This document shows, one piece after another, positions 60,104-64,000 of a stretch of 64,000 nt of DNA. Origin of the DNA: Nitrosospira sp. Nl5. Its GTDB lineage: Bacteria > Pseudomonadota > Gammaproteobacteria > Burkholderiales > Nitrosomonadaceae. Each line of letters starts with the position of its first letter. Position 1 is the stretch's first letter. The stretch lies in assembly GCF_900102495.1 (NCBI RefSeq), contig NZ_FMVQ01000003.1, positions 186,001-250,000 of the forward strand, given 5' to 3'. The translations under genes and the position numbers were made by a program. The notes below the pieces were generated by a model. That model was not told where the DNA came from, did no database searches, and saw only the letters and a program-made list of their open reading frames with translations.

Positions 60104-61351
60104 ATGACTATGCCCCAGAATATTTTTCCCCCGCGTCGAGACAGCGTCGGCGTCCGTATCGGCAACATCACAGTTGGCGGCGGTGCGCCGGTGGTGGTGC
60201 AATCCATGACTAATACCGATACGGAAAATGAAATTGCTACCGCGGTGCAAGTGGCCCAGCTTGCGCGTGCGGGGTCGGAGTTGGTACGCATTACCGTTAA
60301 CACAGCCGCCGCCGCGAAGGCGGTGCCGGCAATTCGCGCGCGTCTCGACGACATGGACTGCCACGTACCGCTGATAGGTGATTTTCATTTCAACGGGCAT
60401 AAGCTAGTGACCGAATATCCCGATTGCGCCAAGGCATTGGCAAAATACCGCATCAACCCGGGCAATGTGGGGCACGGTAAAAAGCGTGATGAGCAATTTT
60501 CCATTTTGATCGAAGCGGCCTGTAAATATGACAAGCCAGTACGTATCGGCGTTAACTGGGGCAGCCTGGATCCTGAACTGCTGGTACGCGTCATGGATGA
60601 GAACGCGCGGTCCAGTGATCCCAAGGACGCGGCGCTTGTTATGCGGGAAGCATTGATTACATCCGCACTGGAAAGTGCCGCAAGAGCGGAAGAGATTGGG
60701 CTGGGCCGCGACCGGATCATCTTGTCCTGCAAGGTAAGCGGTGTACAGGATTTGATTGCCGTTTATCGTGACCTGGCAGCGCGTTGCAATTATGCCTTGC
60801 ATCTTGGATTGACCGAAGCGGGCATGGGCTCCAAGGGAATCGTCGCTTCGACCGCCGCGCTGTCGGTACTGCTTTTGGGCGGGATCGGGGACACCATACG
60901 CATATCGCTTACGCCGGAGCCGGGTGGCGACCGTACCCGTGAAGTAGTGGTGGCGCAGGAAATTTTGCAAACCACGGGTTTGCGCGCCTTTGTGCCGCTG
61001 GTGGCAGCATGTCCCGGTTGCGGGCGTACGACCAGCACCTATTTTCAGGAGCTCGCGGAAAGCATTCAGGGGTATGTGCGTAGCCAGATGCTGGTATGGC
61101 GCGAGGAATACGACGGTGTCGAAAATATGACGTTGGCGGTGATGGGTTGTGTCGTGAATGGCCCCGGAGAAAGCAAGCATGCCAATATCGGCATCAGCCT
61201 GCCTGGTTCCGGAGAGAGGCCGGTCGCGCCGGTTTACGTGGATGGGCAGAAATCGGTGACCTTGAAAGGTGACAACATTGCCGGAGAATTCCGCCAGATC
61301 GTCGATCAATACGTGCAGATGAAGTATCCGAAGAAATCGGTCAATGCCTAG
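60104..61351 (+). CDS. ispG: 4-hydroxy-3-methylbut-2-en-1-yl diphosphate synthase
   Basis: IspG (GcpE) carries out the reductive ring opening of MEcPP in the MEP isoprenoid pathway with a [4Fe-4S] cluster. The 415-residue protein has the cluster Cys motif [14 protein letters not shown] and, farther on, GCVVNGPGE, and an N-terminal TIM barrel ([20 protein letters not shown]). ATG 60104 and 60110 are both possible starts. The stop overlaps hisS by eight bases. Confidence 0.96.
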   Translation: MTMPQNIFPPRRDSVGVRIGNITVGGGAPVVVQSMTNTDTENEIATAVQVAQLARAGSELVRITVNTAAAAKAVPAIRARLDDMDCHVPLIGDFHFNGHKLVTEYPDCAKALAKYRINPGNVGHGKKRDEQFSILIEAACKYDKPVRIGVNWGSLDPELLVRVMDENARSSDPKDAALVMREALITSALESAARAEEIGLGRDRIILSCKVSGVQDLIAVYRDLAARCNYALHLGLTEAGMGSKGIVASTAALSVLLLGGIGDTIRISLTPEPGGDRTREVVVAQEILQTTGLRAFVPLVAACPGCGRTTSTYFQELAESIQGYVRSQMLVWREEYDGVENMTLAVMGCVVNGPGESKHANIGISLPGSGERPVAPVYVDGQKSVTLKGDNIAGEFRQIVDQYVQMKYPKKSVNA

Positions 61352-62606
61352 AATCATCCAGGCCATCCGCGGGATGAACGACATCCTGCCTGATCAGATT
61401 GATCTTTGGGAATTCTTTGAGCAAACAGTGCGTGATTGGATGGCGGGATATGGTTACCGTAACATCCGCATGCCGATTCTTGAGCAGACCGATCTGTTCG
61501 TGCGGTCCATCGGTGCTGTCACCGATATCGTCGAGAAAGAGATGTACTCTTTCCTGGATAATCTCAACGGCGACAGCTTGACATTGCGCCCAGAAGGAAC
61601 CGCTTCCTGCGTACGCGCGGTACTGGAACATAATCTTCTCTATACAGGGCCGCAAAGACTGTATTATTCCGGCCCGATGTTTCGCCACGAGCGCCCGCAA
61701 AAGGGACGTTATCGCCAGTTTCATCAGGTCGGTGCCGAAGCCTTGGGATACGCTGGCCCGGATATCGATGCCGAACTCATTGCCATGTGTGCGGAACTAT
61801 GGAGAAAACTGGGCATTTCCGATGTGCGTCTGGAAATTGGCACGCTCGGCAGCACTGAGTCGCGTGCCCTGCATCGGGCGCGATTGATCAGGTATCTGGA
61901 ACGGCACCTGGGTAAGCTCGATGAAGATGCCCGCAGACGGTTGCACAGTAACCCGTTGCGAATACTCGATAGCAAGAATTCCGAAATGCGGGAAATCATT
62001 GATGGCGCTCCCCAGTTGCTGGATGATTTGGACGAGGATTCGCTGGCGCATTTCGAGGAATTACAGCGCATTCTGCGTAACCAGGGATTAGACTTCGAGA
62101 TCAACCCGCGGTTGGTGAGAGGACTGGATTACTATAACCGCACGGTATTCGAATGGATTACCGGCAAGCTCGGTGCGCAAGGCACAATATGCGCCGGCGG
62201 GCGTTATGACGGACTGGTGGAGCAGATTGGCGGTAAGGCCGCGTCGGCGTGCGGTTTCGCCATGGGCGTGGAGCGGGTGCTGGCGCTGATGATCGAATGC
62301 GGCAACGATATACCGCGTGCCGTGCCGGATGCCTACGTAATACATCAGGGCGAGGCCGCGGACGGACTTGCCTGGAAAACAGTCAGGCACTTGCGGGACA
62401 GGGGTCTCAATGCAATCCTGCATTGCGGAGGCGGCAACTTCAAGGCCCAAATGAAAAAAGCCGATGCCAGCGGTGCGCGTTTTGCCGTCATTATCGGTGA
62501 CGATGAAGCGCAAGCCGGTGAGATAAGCATCAAGCCGTTGCGTGAGGCGGCGGAACAGGTAAGAGTCGGATTGGCCGAAGCGGCGATTCTGCTTAAAAGA
62601 ACCTGA
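61344..62606 (+). CDS. hisS: Histidyl-tRNA synthetase
   Basis: A 420-residue class II aminoacyl-tRNA synthetase. Motif 2 ([20 protein letters not shown]) and the histidine-specific motifs ([33 protein letters not shown]) are present, and the C-terminal anticodon-binding domain begins around residue 325 ([17 protein letters not shown]). Start ATG 61344 lies inside the ispG end, so the two may be translationally coupled. Confidence 0.97.
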   Translation: MPRIIQAIRGMNDILPDQIDLWEFFEQTVRDWMAGYGYRNIRMPILEQTDLFVRSIGAVTDIVEKEMYSFLDNLNGDSLTLRPEGTASCVRAVLEHNLLYTGPQRLYYSGPMFRHERPQKGRYRQFHQVGAEALGYAGPDIDAELIAMCAELWRKLGISDVRLEIGTLGSTESRALHRARLIRYLERHLGKLDEDARRRLHSNPLRILDSKNSEMREIIDGAPQLLDDLDEDSLAHFEELQRILRNQGLDFEINPRLVRGLDYYNRTVFEWITGKLGAQGTICAGGRYDGLVEQIGGKAASACGFAMGVERVLALMIECGNDIPRAVPDAYVIHQGEAADGLAWKTVRHLRDRGLNAILHCGGGNFKAQMKKADASGARFAVIIGDDEAQAGEISIKPLREAAEQVRVGLAEAAILLKRT

Positions 62607-62647
62607 ATCAGTAGCGATATCTCTGACTCACTACACTAGGAACGTAA

Positions 62648-63286
62648 ATGGCGATTTATGATCTGGAAGAGCAGGAAAAAATAGACGGGCTGAAATCCTG
62701 GTGGGAAGCATACGGCACATTGACAATTGTCGTAGTGGCGACTTTCATCGCGAGTATAGGCGGTATGCAGGCGTGGAACTACTACCAGAAACAGCAGGTG
62801 GAGCAGGCGGCGGAGCTATATGCTTCGCTGCGAGAAATCGAAGCGAGCGGGGATCCCAAGAAAATAGGCGACGCAGCGAATTTATTAATGCAGGGTTTTC
62901 CCGGCAGTGGTTATGCATCTCGGGCCGCGTTGATCTCGGCCCGCGCGAGTTTCGAGGGAGGCGACATACAGGGCGCCAAAAGCCGCCTGCAATGGACGCT
63001 GGACAATACCAAGGAAGATGAGTTGAAAGACCTTGTGCGGTTGCGGCTGGCAGGTATATTGCTGGATGAAGGAAAGCACGATGAAGCCCTGAGGTTGCTG
63101 GAGACTAAACATGGCGAATCTTTTGCCGGTCTTTATGCGGATCTCAAAGGTGATGTCCTCACCACGGCGGGTAAAGTAGCAGAGGCACGTGCTGCTTATC
63201 AAACGGCACTCGACAGGCTGGGCAAAAAAGGCACTTATCATAATATTGTACAAATGAAGCTGGATGCTTTGGCGGACGCCAAATAG
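62648..63286 (+). CDS. yfgM: YfgM family SecYEG-associated TPR-like protein
   Basis: A 212-residue inner-membrane protein with a short cytoplasmic N-terminus (MAIYDLEEQEKIDGLKSWW), one membrane segment (LTIVVVATFIASIGGMQA) and a periplasmic helical TPR-like domain rich in Ala. YfgM works with PpiD at the SecYEG translocon to hand over secreted proteins. The gene sits between hisS and bamB as usual. Confidence 0.93.
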   Translation: MAIYDLEEQEKIDGLKSWWEAYGTLTIVVVATFIASIGGMQAWNYYQKQQVEQAAELYASLREIEASGDPKKIGDAANLLMQGFPGSGYASRAALISARASFEGGDIQGAKSRLQWTLDNTKEDELKDLVRLRLAGILLDEGKHDEALRLLETKHGESFAGLYADLKGDVLTTAGKVAEARAAYQTALDRLGKKGTYHNIVQMKLDALADAK

Positions 63287-63528
63287 ATTCGAATTCGCAA
63301 TACACGCAAAAAGACCGCGAGGACGATGTCAACCACATTTCCCGGGGGAAATCTCGGTTCGCGCCAAGGAAAACGGGACGGCGGATCGGGCACATGGGGA
63401 TGCAACGACCGCATCCAGCCTCCCGGGCGCGATCTGCTCGCAACAGCGAGGCGCAATTCGACGCCGTTGCGTTTTGCTCTGCGATATAAACTCCCCAACC
63501 CTACCTGTCCAACTGCCGGATTTAGATA

Positions 63529-64000
63529 ATGCGCGTAGATAAACCCGTATCGATTACTTGTGCTATCCGGCGGCATATTTTGCTGATGGTGTCGCTGTTG
63601 GTGTTTTCCGGGTGCGCGAGTGTTGTCGATATGACACGTGACCTGGTGCGCGACCTCGCGGATATCGATGTGGCGGGTATGACCGGTGGACTCCTCGGCG
63701 GCGAGACCATTGTAATGACCGAGGACCAGATTGCCCAATTGGCCGCGATTCCGCGCGCGCGCGCACTGTGGGTGAACGGCATAGAAGAAAGTAAGGCGAC
63801 GGCATTTTCGCCGGCAGTCGAAGGAGGCACTGTTTATGCTGCAGGTATGGACGGATATCTTGTGCGTTTTGATTCCGCTACGGGCAAGCAAGCTGGAAGC
63901 GTCGATACCAAGCATAAGTTGTCGGGGGGTGTGGGCCTGGGTGAGGGGATGTTATTGCTTGGGACATTCAAAGGCGAAGTTCTGGCATATGACAGCAAGG
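63529..64000 (+). CDS. bamB: Outer-membrane assembly lipoprotein BamB (partial)
   Basis: The first 157 codons of bamB are visible; the gene continues past the right edge. A lipoprotein signal (LMVSLLVFSGC, Cys near residue 29) leads into a beta-propeller start (TAFSPAVEGGTVYAAGMDGY; DSATGKQAGSVDT). BamB is part of the complex that inserts outer-membrane beta-barrels. A gap of 240 bases without a gene separates it from yfgM. Confidence 0.93.
   Translation, partial: MRVDKPVSITCAIRRHILLMVSLLVFSGCASVVDMTRDLVRDLADIDVAGMTGGLLGGETIVMTEDQIAQLAAIPRARALWVNGIEESKATAFSPAVEGGTVYAAGMDGYLVRFDSATGKQAGSVDTKHKLSGGVGLGEGMLLLGTFKGEVLAYDSK

Overview
The window looks like chromosomal DNA of a betaproteobacterium. 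The run ndk-rlmN-rodZ-ispG-hisS-yfgM-bamB is typical of beta- and gammaproteobacteria. The acyl-homoserine-lactone (AHL) synthase, the iron genes and overall protein character remind me of Nitrosomonadaceae such as Nitrosospira. That placement is inference: no 16S rRNA, amo or hao gene lies here. I found no tRNA, rRNA, CRISPR array or complete insertion sequence.

Layout. 1-8.5 kb is mostly conserved single genes: ferritin-like fragment, folE, xth, a LuxR receptor, a phosphoglycerate-mutase-like protein, pmbA, darP, a Tat-exported transglutaminase and an esterase. 8.8-12.1 kb holds a two-component pair, arfB and a mazEF module. 12.7-36.7 kb is a large surface-polysaccharide region on the + strand. 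It starts with a B12-radical SAM enzyme and carries all four activities expected for GDP-D-glycero-alpha-D-manno-heptose (gmhA-, hddA-, gmhB- and hddC-like). It adds a fucose/colitose-synthase-like reductase, a ColD-type PLP 3-dehydratase with His in place of the catalytic Lys, a transketolase split over two genes, an epimerase, an ABC exporter pair and glycosyltransferases. An AT-richer stretch (24.1-28.5 kb) ends in a broken copy of the aldolase gene that follows. Methylthioadenosine salvage genes (mtnP, apt, mtnA), gmhB, lhgO and another epimerase close the region.

37-44 kb is an iron/metal region: a Fur-like site, hemP, bfd, bfr, a DUF2325 protein, a multicopper oxidase, two membrane/periplasmic proteins and a TonB-dependent siderophore receptor. 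44.5-46.5 kb has a luxI-type synthase preceded by a near-canonical lux box, with a degenerate receiver protein overlapping its end and two small unknown genes. 46.5-57 kb holds a ferritin-like protein, a peroxiredoxin, nnrD/E, purL, a ChaN-PDZ protein and an M1-like peptidase. 57-64 kb is the housekeeping block, preceded by a 277-bp element with 25-bp terminal inverted repeats.

The most interesting points are: (1) the GDP-heptose, ColD-like and split-transketolase combination, which suggests an unusual deoxy or branched surface sugar; (2) a quorum-sensing circuit whose synthase and receptor lie 41 kb apart but are linked by a lux box; (3) several families of palindromic intergenic repeats, one of which has contributed coding sequence to the end of rlmN.
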